DNA from: DAOUVR01 sp034430535
Lineage (GTDB): Bacteria; Chloroflexota; Dehalococcoidia; E44-bin15
NCBI GenBank assembly: GCA_964443325.1
Contig: CAYUCL010000002.1
Span: 124,001-188,000 of the forward strand
Direction: 5' to 3'
DNA length: 64,000 bases
The notes beneath the pieces were generated by a model that had not been told where the DNA came from, made no database searches, and saw only the letters and a list, made by a program, of their open reading frames with translations. The position numbers were made by a program, and so were the translations under genes. Below, one piece after another: positions 1 to 8,034 of this stretch (positions are counted from its first letter, which is position 1; every line of letters begins with the position of its first letter).

Positions 1-179
1 ATATCACAATACCCATTTACTGCTCAAGCTTTCCTTAACATTGTCCAGCCGCCCTGATACTGCTATTATAACGCACAGAACCAAAACGTATTTTTAGGCA
101 TTCGCAACGTTATCTATTGTAAGAGAAGAATTATTGCATTGTTAGTTACTACATATATGAACTGAAAGGAAGATACATC

Positions 180-596
180 ATGGATGCCGATGAGCAGAAA
201 TGTCAGCAGGGATGGAAACGGATGAAACCTAACGGGGTAGAACGCGAGACCCAACATTTGATTAATAAGGAAAGAAAAAAGAGAGGGATACCTCCAGTCG
301 CATGGAGTCCGTATATGTACTGTCTGGCTAAAGAGGTTGCCAAAAGGCATGTGGGGAAGGGCCCTAACAAGTTGAAGCACTCCACTCGATTTGCTCTACA
401 GGGGGGAGAGAACTTGTGTGTGGTATCAGCTTCTAATGTCAGCCCAAAGGAAATTGTCAAATGGTGGATGAATAGCGAAAAACATAAAGGATGGTTGCTT
501 GATATGTGTGTAAATAAAGCCGCCATAGGGATTTCGAAAGGTAGCAAGTGGGCTTATGTATCTTGGTCGTTCAGTGAAAGACCTTTGGGGAAATAG
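180..596 (+). CDS. CAP-domain (SCP/PR-1-like) protein
   Basis: A 138-residue protein that is almost entirely one CAP domain. The start of the fold (ER-x-TQHLINKERKKRG, about residues 22-36) is followed by the usual helix, a His in KHSTR, the GEN motif near residue 78, and a second His in SEKHKGW near residue 102. These His and Glu residues line the family's putative active cleft. The C-terminal strands (AIGISKGSKWAYVSWSF) are also typical. Bacterial CAP proteins are usually secreted and of uncertain biochemical role. This one has no visible signal peptide, which is odd. The ATG is preceded by GAAAGGAAG at good spacing, so the start is probably right. It stands alone with no clear operon partner. 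Confidence 0.8.
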   Translation: MDADEQKCQQGWKRMKPNGVERETQHLINKERKKRGIPPVAWSPYMYCLAKEVAKRHVGKGPNKLKHSTRFALQGGENLCVVSASNVSPKEIVKWWMNSEKHKGWLLDMCVNKAAIGISKGSKWAYVSWSFSERPLGK

Positions 597-735
597 AACT
601 AGTCATAGATATTCATGTATTGTGAATGACCACCCAGTAGGTTCGGGAAGACATAACAGTCACTCATCTTTTGGATGGACGCAACATGATAAGTATAAGA
701 CTTGAACGGAAAACTGGTCCTGGGAGTAAAGTGAC

Positions 736-1011
736 ATGGTGAGTATAAACGTTTATAAGATTCCGCCGAAGCTGTGCCCGTGCGGGCGAAAGTTTGCGGT
801 AATTCCCGAAGGTAAGTTCGGCCCTTTCTATAGATGTCCACGGTGCGGGGAGACGGCCAGCATAGACGATATTGACCTTCTTAAAGCGGTCGTGCCTGAC
901 CAAAGAACATGCGCCAAGTGTGGCCAGCCAATGAAGTACCTGCGCACCGAAACGGCAGCCTTCCTTGCCTGCTCCGCATATCCCGAGTGCGATTATCATC
1001 TAAAATTCTAA
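736..1011 (+). CDS. Small double zinc-ribbon protein (topoisomerase-type zinc finger)
   Basis: A 91-residue protein with two Cys4 knuckles. The first has C-x-C near residue 16 paired with C-x2-C near residue 34. The second, CAKCGQPM followed by CSAYPEC near residues 59-85, looks like the C4 zinc fingers at the C-terminus of bacterial DNA topoisomerase I (zf-C4_Topoisom). There is no topoisomerase catalytic domain, so this is a free-standing zinc ribbon that may bind nucleic acid. Its role is unknown. The neighbour upstream (CAP protein) is on the same strand but 139 bases away. The ATG has only a weak upstream GGAGTAAAG purine run at about 6 bases. Confidence 0.7.
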   Translation: MVSINVYKIPPKLCPCGRKFAVIPEGKFGPFYRCPRCGETASIDDIDLLKAVVPDQRTCAKCGQPMKYLRTETAAFLACSAYPECDYHLKF

Positions 1012-1048
1012 GATACACAGAATACAACAGCTAGCCGCTTACCCCACT

Positions 1049-1106
1049 TCATCGCTCTGTCTCAACCCAGAGCCGCTTGCCGTCGGTGGTAAAGGTGATG
1101 GTGCAC
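1049..1106 (-). pseudogene. Degenerate copy of the 3' end of the ComEC MBL gene
   Basis: Read on the minus strand, this ends in codons for TITFTTDGKRLWVETER-stop, nearly the same as the C-terminus of the intact metallo-beta-lactamase gene ending at 1669. By eye the first 50 bases match with 7 differences. Only the last 18 or so codons are present, so it is a relic, not a gene. It sits directly downstream of the broken hicA, so hicBA lies between the intact 3' end and this copy. Confidence 0.75.
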
Positions 1107-1113
1107 CGGATGA

Positions 1114-1365
1114 TTAAGTTGCCTGTAATAGCTTCACGAACTCTTCTACTGTTAGACCTGCCTCTCTGATGATAGCTCTAGTCGTACCCTTGGGCAAGTC
1201 TCTAGGATGCTGAGGGACTGATATCGGGTGACGGAAGCCAGATTTATACATAATCACATGACTGACTGTGTGCCTTTTTACCTCAAAGCCTGCCTTCTCC
1301 TAAGCTGCCACAAATTCATTTGGTTTCACAACGGGCAATTCTCGCTTCAAATTGGGAATCCTCAC
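1114..1365 (-). pseudogene. hicA: Broken HicA-type mRNA interferase toxin
   Basis: From a GTG overlapping the hicB stop codon, the minus strand reads 21 codons, then an in-frame TAG (1300-1302, codon 22), then 61 further codons to a TAA at 1114. Both parts together match the HicA/YcfA family: EKAGFEVKRH, then SHVIMYKSG with the catalytic His, then HPISVPQHPRDLPKGTTRAI and a closing helix ending EEFVKLLQAT. The usual Gly before Ser-His is Val here. HicA toxins are small dsRBD-like RNases that cut mRNA and are neutralised by HicB. With the stop codon the toxin should be dead unless the TAG is read through. The reading frame is otherwise intact, so the mutation looks recent. Confidence 0.85.
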
Positions 1366-1604
1366 AGGGCGGCGAGTTCAATAGTATCAAACTGGTCTGG
1401 TATGGGCACACCCTCTTCTCTAGCCACGGCTAACCAGCCTTCAATGGCGTCTTTTATCATCTCCATCGCTTTCTCAAATGTTTCGCCATAAGAGATGCAC
1501 CCGGGCAAGGAGGGAACGGTTATGGTATAGCCCCCTTCGTCTTCAGATTGAAGCTCAAAAACAATGCCTCCACGAATCACCTGAAAAGTCTTCATATCAA
1601 CCAC
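1362..1604 (-). CDS. hicB: HicB-family antitoxin
   Basis: An 80-residue protein matching the HicB antitoxin partial RNase-H-like fold: FELQSEDEGGYTITVPSLPGC near residues 16-36, then GETFEKAMEMIKDAIEGWL. It lacks the extra C-terminal DNA-binding domain found in longer HicB proteins. It would bind and block HicA. Here it precedes hicA, the reverse of the more common hicA-hicB order, and overlaps it by 4 bases. Because hicA carries a nonsense codon, this is now an orphan antitoxin. The minus-strand start has GGAAGTGAGGTGG just upstream. Confidence 0.85.
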   Translation of the reverse strand: MVDMKTFQVIRGGIVFELQSEDEGGYTITVPSLPGCISYGETFEKAMEMIKDAIEGWLAVAREEGVPIPDQFDTIELAAL

Positions 1605-1668
1605 CTCACTTCCAACTTAACAACTCTAATTACAGAAAGTATAGCACCTAAGCGTAAGAATTATCAAT

Positions 1669-2553
1669 TCATCGCTCCGTCTCCACCCACAGCCGATTGC
1701 CATCAGTGGTGAAGGTGATTGTTCCACTCTCCGAGGTAAGGTAGACCCTGTCCTCCCCAAGCCTTTCGGTGAGCCTCGTTATGACTTCATCGCTGGGATG
1801 ACCATAGGGATTATCGGCACCCACCGATATCACCGCTACCTCAGGGTCGACAGCGGCAAGAAATTCAGGGCACGTCGAAGTGTCTGAGCCATGATGCCCA
1901 ATCTTGAGCACAGTGCTCTCTAGCTCCATCCCTTGTTCAAGAATATATCGCTCCGCATCCTCGAAATGGTCAGCAGTTAATAGAAAGCTTACCTCCCCCA
2001 TCTCGAGGCGGGTCACCACACCATTGTTGTCGATGTCAGATTCGGTACCTTCAAGAAACTGCACCGGCGGATTAAGCACCTCAAGAGTTGCACCACTGCC
2101 AAGGTCGATCGCCTGCCCCACCTGGGCCGAAGTGCAGGGAATGTTCTTTTCATCAATCAGTTCTAGCCATTCATCATACACAACAGCCTCGTAATCCAGG
2201 TCTGGATACAGTACTCGCTTTACTTCATAGCGGCGAAGCACTTCCACCAGCCCGGTGACATGGTCATCGTGTGGATGGGTGAGCACCACGAGGTCGATCG
2301 TCCTGTCCCAGTAGGGAAGTGCCTTTCCCAGCTCAAGGCAGACCCGCTCCGGGCTGGGCCCCCCATCTATGAGGATATGCTGGCCAGATGGGCTTGTGAC
2401 AAGGATTGAATCGCCCTGCCCTACATTGAGGATCGTTATACTGAGCTTGCCACTTTCAGGGGCGACCGCCGCCGCAACCCAGACCAGGATAGCAATGACA
2501 ACCAGCGGGATAACCACCCACTTCGCCCATGCCCTTCGACCAGAACCACGCAT
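1669..2553 (-). CDS. ComEC C-terminal-type metallo-beta-lactamase domain protein
   Basis: This is the metallo-hydrolase part of ComEC as a separate gene. From the ATG at 2553 the protein has a transmembrane anchor (WVVIPLVVIAILVWVAAAV, residues 10-28) and then an outward MBL domain: NVGQGDSIL, LIDGG, the zinc motif THPHDDH, LLTADHFED and IGHHGSDTS. In ComEC proteins this domain is thought to degrade the non-transported DNA strand. A longer in-frame ORF runs back to 2727 but overlaps the comEC channel gene by 169 bases. The ATG at 2553 lies 5 bases after the comEC stop and has GAGGG just upstream, so it is preferred. The separate membrane anchor argues for a natural split, not a frameshift. 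Confidence 0.88.
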   Translation of the reverse strand: MRGSGRRAWAKWVVIPLVVIAILVWVAAAVAPESGKLSITILNVGQGDSILVTSPSGQHILIDGGPSPERVCLELGKALPYWDRTIDLVVLTHPHDDHVTGLVEVLRRYEVKRVLYPDLDYEAVVYDEWLELIDEKNIPCTSAQVGQAIDLGSGATLEVLNPPVQFLEGTESDIDNNGVVTRLEMGEVSFLLTADHFEDAERYILEQGMELESTVLKIGHHGSDTSTCPEFLAAVDPEVAVISVGADNPYGHPSDEVITRLTERLGEDRVYLTSESGTITFTTDGNRLWVETER

Positions 2554-2558
2554 GACCC

Positions 2559-4004
2559 TCAGAAAGCTCCCTTCCTGCTCAATGCCAGGACCGCTCCACC
2601 AAGTACGCCATAGTAGAGCCACACCCAGGCTGCATCCATGTTGCCCAACTCCAGGGAGGAATAGGGCAAAGCGGCAAAGCCCCCAACAATCACAACTATG
2701 TATTTCAGGAAGAGCCAATCGACCCACCCGACTACTTGAGCCAGGGGCAGAGCGAAAAGACCGATAAAACCAACCAGTGCTGAGAGAACGATGATGCCCG
2801 GCAGGGCAAACAGGGCAACAAAGGTGGCGGGGAGACCAACCAGAGAGATATAACCGAAGTAGTAGGCGATGAGAGGCAGAGTGGCGATAATCGCCCCCAG
2901 GCTAAAGGCGAAGCTATCAGTCACTATATTCGGAACTTTTATCTTTAGCCCCCATTCCTGGAACGTGGGGGTGATAATTATTACCCCCGACACTGCGGCG
3001 AAGCTCAGTTGAAAGCTAACGCTCCACAGTATCTGCGGATCGATCACTACCATTATCGCCGCAGCAAAGGTCAGAGCGGTAATCGCGCTTCGCTGCCTGC
3101 CTAAATAGGTGCCAAACAGGAAAATGCTGACCATGATCGCAGCACGTACCACCGAGGGCGACATCCCGGCTAGTAAAGCATACATCCAGAGAATGGTAAG
3201 AGTGATTATGAAATATGTTGGTCTATGCCGGCCAAAGAGCCACACCGAGATGCTGAGGATAATGCCAGCGATAATTGCCATGTGAATCCCTGAGATAGCG
3301 AGAAGATGGGCAGTCCCCGACATCCGGAAGTCCTCATATAAGGAGGAGGGGACATTGTGGCGCAGACCAAGAAGGATGCCCTGAGCCAGTGAACCCTCTG
3401 GCTCCGAAAGCGATTCGCCAAGCGCCTCGCTCATTCGATGTCTCACTGAATAGAGCCACTGAAGGGGCTGCGGACCTTGCCCGGTAGCTAGAAGCTCAAC
3501 CTCAGGGTAATACATCGTTGTGTAGATGCCCTGGTGGGCAAGATAAGCACGGTAGTCGAAACCATCGAGATCATCAGGTGGCTTCTCCAATTCCCCCGTC
3601 ATCTTCAGAAAATCACCGTATTGGTAGGTGGGATACCTCGTGGTGCGCACCAGCATATTGCCCTTGACCCGCCCTCCATCAATCTCCCTGTCAGCAAGGA
3701 CAAGGGTCATGGATGAATCACTGGGCTCGGGCTCCTCAATCACTACACCGACGACTTCCACCGCCCCTTGGCCGACGTGGTATTGAAGCTCATCGCCAGT
3801 GGGCACCGCCCCAAATCTGATGGCACCACAGAGGAAAAGGGCTATACATAGTCCACACAAAAGAAGGGGGCCCTTTTTTCGCAACAGGAGAACGACAATA
3901 AAGACGGCGATTATAATGGGAAGGGCAACGCTCCACGGTATGGCAAAATGCGAGCTAAAATAGATGCCAACAACAAAGGCTAAGCTAAGATAGACCAGCA
4001 TCAT
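2559..4004 (-). CDS. comEC: ComEC competence-domain DNA channel (N-terminal part)
   Basis: A 481-residue polytopic membrane protein with the DUF4131 OB-like external domain (about residues 55-170) followed by the Competence domain. The signature AISGIHMAIIAGI lies near residue 240, with ALLAGMSPSVVRAAIM near residues 275-290. It would form the inner-membrane channel that imports single-stranded DNA in natural transformation. Full-length ComEC is usually 700-800 residues. Here the C-terminal MBL domain is the next gene. Upstream is comEA in the same direction with a 52-base gap, so the order is comEA-comEC-MBL. Two ATG codons lie in tandem at the start behind a GGAAGGAAAAG site. Confidence 0.92.
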   Translation of the reverse strand: MMLVYLSLAFVVGIYFSSHFAIPWSVALPIIIAVFIVVLLLRKKGPLLLCGLCIALFLCGAIRFGAVPTGDELQYHVGQGAVEVVGVVIEEPEPSDSSMTLVLADREIDGGRVKGNMLVRTTRYPTYQYGDFLKMTGELEKPPDDLDGFDYRAYLAHQGIYTTMYYPEVELLATGQGPQPLQWLYSVRHRMSEALGESLSEPEGSLAQGILLGLRHNVPSSLYEDFRMSGTAHLLAISGIHMAIIAGIILSISVWLFGRHRPTYFIITLTILWMYALLAGMSPSVVRAAIMVSIFLFGTYLGRQRSAITALTFAAAIMVVIDPQILWSVSFQLSFAAVSGVIIITPTFQEWGLKIKVPNIVTDSFAFSLGAIIATLPLIAYYFGYISLVGLPATFVALFALPGIIVLSALVGFIGLFALPLAQVVGWVDWLFLKYIVVIVGGFAALPYSSLELGNMDAAWVWLYYGVLGGAVLALSRKGAF

Positions 4005-4056
4005 TCTTTTCCTTCCACTACCTCCCAGTATGTTAAATCTCTTTCGCTCTATTGCT

Positions 4057-4587
4057 TCACTCCACTGTGACCACGTCCTTCAGTCCATCGAATTTAGCTT
4101 GACCAATACCCTCCACCATCGTCAATTCTTCTACATTCTTGAAAGGGCCGCTCTGGCAGCGGTAATCGACGACCCGCCCTGCTAACGTGGGGCCTATGCC
4201 AGGCAGGGCCTCCAACAGCCAGGCATCGGCGGTATTGATATTCACCCTTTGCGGGGCATCGCCGAGAGGTGAGACATGTATCAGGTCTCTATTGTCCAGA
4301 GGTGCAGCGGGGTTCAAGGCCTCCGCATCGGCATAGCTAGTAAATCCACCCGCCGCATCAACCGCATCCTGGATGCAAAGATTGCAATCATCAAGGACAT
4401 ATATACCGGGGCTTTCCACCTCACCTAGAACACATACAGTGACCTGGCAGGATGGCTCAGAGAGATCGATCTCCAAAGGCCCTTTATCCCAGGGTTGCTT
4501 ATAGAGAAGCACCACCCCACCAGCGATGATGATCATGACCAGCATTATGACGATAATTGTTTTATGCCTGTCAAGCCACTTGCTCAT
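4057..4587 (-). CDS. comEA: ComEA, competence DNA-binding protein
   Basis: From the ATG at 4587 (AGGAGGTGAAGCT just upstream) this is a 176-residue protein with one N-terminal membrane helix (TIIVIMLVMIIIAGGVVLL), an SLBB domain (VTVCVLGEVESPGIYVL, then DAVDAAGGF and ALNPAAPLDNRD), and a C-terminal helix-hairpin-helix pair. The latter reads VNINTADAWLLEALPGIGPTLAGRVVDYR followed by FKNVEELTMVEGIG when the two hairpins are taken together. ComEA binds double-stranded DNA outside the membrane and hands it to ComEC, the next gene. A longer ORF starts at 4647 but lacks this strong ribosome site. Confidence 0.92.
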   Translation of the reverse strand: MSKWLDRHKTIIVIMLVMIIIAGGVVLLYKQPWDKGPLEIDLSEPSCQVTVCVLGEVESPGIYVLDDCNLCIQDAVDAAGGFTSYADAEALNPAAPLDNRDLIHVSPLGDAPQRVNINTADAWLLEALPGIGPTLAGRVVDYRCQSGPFKNVEELTMVEGIGQAKFDGLKDVVTVE

Positions 4588-4683
4588 AGCTTCACCTCCT
4601 GCCAATGGGCGGCGCTGCATAATTTTGATTTCCCCCTCAGTTTCCACCAGTTCGGGGACATTTCACCCCCAGATCACTGTAGC

Positions 4684-4724
4684 GCGACCCTTCAGGGTCG
4701 CTGTAAGCGAGGCTATAGCCTCGC
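4684..4724. repeat. Pair of short palindromes in the comEA-ilvE intergenic region
   Basis: Two perfect hairpins lie back to back: GCGACCCTTCAGGGTCGC (4684-4701) and GCGAGGCTATAGCCTCGC (4707-4724). A near-identical GCGAGGC-GCCTCGC palindrome, also preceded by TAGCGC, recurs at 58878. They sit in the 274-base gap between the divergently transcribed comEA and ilvE, which otherwise holds only promoters that I cannot place with confidence. They look like dispersed REP-type repeats. Confidence 0.75.
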
Positions 4725-4861
4725 GCTGCGTTTTTTTGAACAGCCCAATTGGCAAACTACCTATAACCCGCCAATCAGCCCCATGTCAAGATTACAGGTT
4801 GTCTTTTCAAGCCATGCTGGTTTATAATTGCCACTATTCCTACATATAGAAGGAGAGTCAC

Positions 4862-5791
4862 ATGCCTCAATATGCCTTTTTCAATGGAAAGTTCATGCCC
4901 CTTTCCGAAGCCAAGATCGGGATAATGACCCATGCCTTCCATTATGGCACCGCCTGCTTTGAGGGGATTCGCTGCAACTGGAACGCTGAGCAGGAGCAGA
5001 TGTACATCTTTCGCCTCGCAGAACATTACCAGAGGCTGCTCAAGAGCTGCCGCGTGCTCAAGATCGAAATTCCCTACACCGTCGATGAGCTATGCCAGCT
5101 TACAGTGGAACTGGCGGAGATGTGCAGCTATCGGGAGGACATTTATATCCGCCCCCTGGCTTACAAAAGCTCTGAAGAAGTGGGGGTAAGGCTTCACAAT
5201 CTGGATGACGGCTTCCTTATCTTCGCCACCCCTTTTGGCGCCTACCTCGATGTAACCAAGGGGGCGCGATGCTGCGTCTCCTCCTGGCGTCGTGTTGACG
5301 ATACCATGATCCCCCCCCGCGCCAAGATAACCGGGCTTTATGTGAATAGCGCCCTTGCCAAGACGGAGGCCTTTGAGAATGGCTTTGATGAGGCTATACT
5401 CCTCACCCAGGATGGGCATGTCTCCGAGGGAAGCGGAGAGAACATTTTCCTCGTAATCGATGGCCAGCTTGTCACCCCACCGAGCTCGGATAATATCCTA
5501 GTGGGCATCACCCGGGATACCGTGATCATGCTGGCGCTCCAGGAGCTGGGCATCGAGACCGTTGAGAGGTCCATCGACCACAGTGAGCTTTATACCGCCG
5601 ATGAATGCTTCCTAACCGGCACAGCAGCCCATGTAACTCCCGTCACTGAGATCGGCTACCGCAAGGTAGGCACGGGTCAGGTGGGCGAGATAAGCATGAG
5701 GCTGCAGGACCTATACTTTGATGTGATACTGGGCAAGAATCAGAAATACCTCCATTGGTGCACCCCGGCATACAAGCAGGCCAAGGCGTAG
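4862..5791 (+). CDS. ilvE: Branched-chain amino acid aminotransferase
   Basis: A 309-residue class IV PLP aminotransferase. It transfers the amino group between glutamate and 2-oxoisocaproate, 2-oxoisovalerate or 3-methyl-2-oxopentanoate, the last step of Leu/Val/Ile synthesis and the first of their breakdown. Seen in the sequence: HYGTACFEGIR near residue 27, the PLP lysine K155 in PPRAKITGLYVNSALAK, the EGSGENIF motif near residue 193, and GITRD then ECFLTGTAAHVTPV toward the C-terminus. Length is normal. The ATG follows AGAAGGAGAGTCAC. In this anaerobe it could also supply 2-oxoacids to a ferredoxin oxidoreductase, which is inference only. D-alanine aminotransferase and aminodeoxychorismate lyase share the fold but fit less well. 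Confidence 0.93.
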   Translation: MPQYAFFNGKFMPLSEAKIGIMTHAFHYGTACFEGIRCNWNAEQEQMYIFRLAEHYQRLLKSCRVLKIEIPYTVDELCQLTVELAEMCSYREDIYIRPLAYKSSEEVGVRLHNLDDGFLIFATPFGAYLDVTKGARCCVSSWRRVDDTMIPPRAKITGLYVNSALAKTEAFENGFDEAILLTQDGHVSEGSGENIFLVIDGQLVTPPSSDNILVGITRDTVIMLALQELGIETVERSIDHSELYTADECFLTGTAAHVTPVTEIGYRKVGTGQVGEISMRLQDLYFDVILGKNQKYLHWCTPAYKQAKA

Positions 5792-5795
5792 GCAG

Positions 5796-6215
5796 ATGAC
5801 ATGGCTGAGGTGGGAAACTTTCGGAGCTGACTACCTCCTGCTTGCAATAATGGTCTCCCTCGGCGTGCTTCAGTTAGTAGCAGCATGGCGTAGGCTTGGC
5901 GGGCTTTCCCTTTTTCTCCGAAAAAGGTATCTGGGGTATATCTTCGCTGCTGTAATTATAAGCGGGGGATACTGGTTGTTCTTCAGTGAGCCACGCAACA
6001 TCCCGGACTACGCAGGAGGACTTGGCGGGTCGCAGCTCTTCATCTATACCATCGCCGGCATCGCCATCGCCGGCCTGCTCACCATAGTCGCCTCATCAGC
6101 ACTCAACGCCCGATGGGGCCACTCGAGCACAGGAGGAGAGGAGGGGCTTGATGCCCTGAAAAGGATGACCTACCTTCAGGCTATTAAGAGAGGCTTCAGG
6201 GGAAAAAGTAGATGA
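5796..6215 (+). CDS. Small membrane protein of unknown function
   Basis: A 139-residue protein with three likely membrane helices: YLLLAIMVSLGVLQLVAAW (13-31), YLGYIFAAVIISGGYWLFF (45-63) and LFIYTIAGIAIAGLLTIVA (81-99). These are followed by a basic hydrophilic tail. I do not recognise the family. It starts 4 bases after ilvE and overlaps the PAP2 phosphatase gene by 4 bases (ATGA), so the three probably form one transcript. The tight coupling to the PAP2 gene suggests a shared role in membrane lipid handling. Confidence 0.7.
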   Translation: MTWLRWETFGADYLLLAIMVSLGVLQLVAAWRRLGGLSLFLRKRYLGYIFAAVIISGGYWLFFSEPRNIPDYAGGLGGSQLFIYTIAGIAIAGLLTIVASSALNARWGHSSTGGEEGLDALKRMTYLQAIKRGFRGKSR

Positions 6216-6808
6216 CCTGGCTTATTGAGCTTGATGAGAGGTTATTCTTCCTCATAAACGGACTGGTGGGGAGATCTGCGTGGTTTGACCAATTTATGAC
6301 CCTGGTAGTGGGAGAGTATTTCATTCCCCTGCTCCTGGCAATGGTCCTCTTCGTCCTTTGGTTCTCAGGAATAAACGCCCAGGCCAGGGAGAGAAACCAG
6401 AGGGCAATCTTCTGCGCTGCAACTGGGCTCGGCTTCGCTGCCGCTGTAGTCAAGCTCATGAACCTGGGATTAGACCGTCTCAGACCATTTGAGGCCTATC
6501 CCGATACCGTCAACCTCCTCTTTTATGCCTGCACCGATCCCTCTTTCCCATCGAACTCCACGGCTATCGCTTTTGCCTTCGCTACAGGAGCCTGGTTTGG
6601 CAATCGTAAGGCAGGCGCTTTGCTCTTCATCCTCGCCATCGCATGGTCCTTCGCCAGGGTCTACTGCGGAGCGCATTACCCTCTGGACATAATTGGGGGG
6701 GCAGCAATTGGCATCCTTGTAACCTTCGCCGCACTGTGGGTTCTTCGCCTTGTCGAACCGTTGCCTACATGGATTCTCAAGGGAATGAGGAGAATCTATC
6801 TGGCGTAG
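6212..6808 (+). CDS. PAP2-superfamily phosphatase, motif 2 altered
   Basis: A 198-residue integral membrane phosphatase of the PAP2 fold, resembling BcrC-type undecaprenyl-diphosphatases. The lysine-to-RP motif is present (K81 to R91-P92). Motif 3 keeps Arg149, the nucleophile His155 and Asp159 in ARVYCGAHYPLDIIGG. Motif 2, normally PSxH, reads PSFPSNST at about 110-117, so the general-acid His is replaced by Ser. That could weaken or alter catalysis. Five to six membrane helices are visible. It overlaps the preceding small membrane protein by 4 bases. It may recycle a lipid-linked glycan carrier, but the changed residue makes this uncertain. Confidence 0.85.
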   Translation: MTWLIELDERLFFLINGLVGRSAWFDQFMTLVVGEYFIPLLLAMVLFVLWFSGINAQARERNQRAIFCAATGLGFAAAVVKLMNLGLDRLRPFEAYPDTVNLLFYACTDPSFPSNSTAIAFAFATGAWFGNRKAGALLFILAIAWSFARVYCGAHYPLDIIGGAAIGILVTFAALWVLRLVEPLPTWILKGMRRIYLA

Positions 6809-6910
6809 CTTCTTTGGAGCCAGAGGCTTCTCTCTAACTGTACTCGATATAAACAAATTCCTTTGACACTACCATGCCAACCTGCTATATTTCACCTGAG
6901 GGGGCAGGAA

Positions 6911-7786
6911 ATGGAAGTTCGGAGATTTATTGCGCTTATTGCTTTAAGCATCCTGCTGGTAGCGGCCGTCGCTTGTGGCACCACCGAAGGGCCAGCCGAA
7001 ACATCGACTCCTGTATCTGGGGTAACTGCTGAACAGATAAGAGACCAAACCATTGCAGCATTGGGTGAACTGGTTACATGCCAGTTTGAAATGACCATGA
7101 CAATGGATATGTCGGTTGCGCCAGAGGGAGAGACTACTGATTTTTTAATGGCAGTTAATGCCAACGGCGCCATGGATAGACCAATTGAGAATATGTACAT
7201 GGATATAGACATGACTTTTGAGATTCCCGGTGTGCAGCACATGGAAATGTCAACGGAAGCGTATATCGTAGAAGATTGGTTTTATATGGGAACTGAAGTT
7301 CCTCCTGCACCTGCAACATGGACGAAGACTCCGTTAACGGGGGAGGAGTGGGAGGAGCAGGACATAGCATCCCAACAGCTTGATTTGCTGTTGGATGTCG
7401 AGGTGGAACTTGTTGGCACCGAGGCAGTCGATGGAACCGAGTGCTATGTTCTCGAACTGACGCCTGACATGGAAAAACTCCTGGCATTGCTGCAATGGTC
7501 TGGGGCAAAGGGAGGATTGCCACCTGATCTGGACCTTGAAGAAGTGCTTACCGATTTCTCCGTTATGCAATGGATAGCAAAGGACACATACTTAACTCGA
7601 AAGACAACGGTGAATCTCACCATGGCATTTACACCTGAGTCTTTAGGCATTACGCCGGAGCCAGGTGGCGAGTTCGATGCCACTGCGGATATGGCGATAA
7701 CAATTATTATGCACCACATCAACCAGCCAGTTACCATCTATCTGCCGCCAGAGGCGGCAGATGCTGAGGAGATGCCTCTACCCTGA
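6911..7786 (+). CDS. Secreted lipoprotein, LolA/DUF6612-like
   Basis: From the ATG at 6911 (AGGGGGCAGGAA upstream) the protein opens with MEVRRFIALIALSILLVAA and a lipobox ending in VACG, so Cys22 should be lipidated after signal cleavage. The mature part of about 270 residues is acidic and rich in beta strands (FEMTMTMDMSV, MYMDIDMTFEI, ETTVNLTM-like repeats). It recalls the LolA/LppX-like fold of lipoproteins annotated DUF6612 in Gram-positives. Function is unknown and may involve carrying a hydrophobic ligand at the cell surface. An in-frame ATG at 6863 would add 16 residues ahead of the signal peptide and is not favoured. tRNA-Pro follows 12 bases after the stop. Confidence 0.75.
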   Translation: MEVRRFIALIALSILLVAAVACGTTEGPAETSTPVSGVTAEQIRDQTIAALGELVTCQFEMTMTMDMSVAPEGETTDFLMAVNANGAMDRPIENMYMDIDMTFEIPGVQHMEMSTEAYIVEDWFYMGTEVPPAPATWTKTPLTGEEWEEQDIASQQLDLLLDVEVELVGTEAVDGTECYVLELTPDMEKLLALLQWSGAKGGLPPDLDLEEVLTDFSVMQWIAKDTYLTRKTTVNLTMAFTPESLGITPEPGGEFDATADMAITIIMHHINQPVTIYLPPEAADAEEMPLP

Positions 7787-7798
7787 AGCAATAAATTC

Positions 7799-7874
7799 CG
7801 GGGTGTGGCGCAGTGGTTAGCGCGCATGGTTTGGGACCATGAGGTCGCCGGTTCAAATCCGGCCACCCCGACCA
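7799..7874 (+). tRNA. tRNA-Pro (anticodon TGG)
   Basis: A complete cloverleaf of 76 bases. The acceptor stem CGGGGTG pairs with CACCCCG. The D arm contains GCGCAGTGGTTAGCGC. The anticodon stem CATGG/CCATG encloses TTTGGGA, giving anticodon TGG. The T arm is GCCGGTTCAAATCCGGC. The discriminator A and an encoded CCA end at 7874. Confidence 0.97.
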
Positions 7875-8034
7875 CATGCATGGTAAAAGCACCTCAGACC
7901 TCACAATTTGCCCCTTAAGCTAAATCTAAATAGCCACGGACTATACCTCATGGTCTGTCAAGACGGAGCCCAAGCTTTATGGAACAATTGAAAATCTAGG
8001 CATCGCCGGGGATACTCTTAATTACCCACGTCTT

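Noticed and set aside
1228..1491. 87-aa plus-strand ORF opposite hicBA
   Set aside because: The minus strand carries hicB and a recognisable hicA, so this is a shadow.
2554..2727. N-terminal extension of the ComEC MBL gene
   Set aside because: It lies in the coding region of the comEC channel gene and codes for a Cys/Trp-rich stretch unlike the family.
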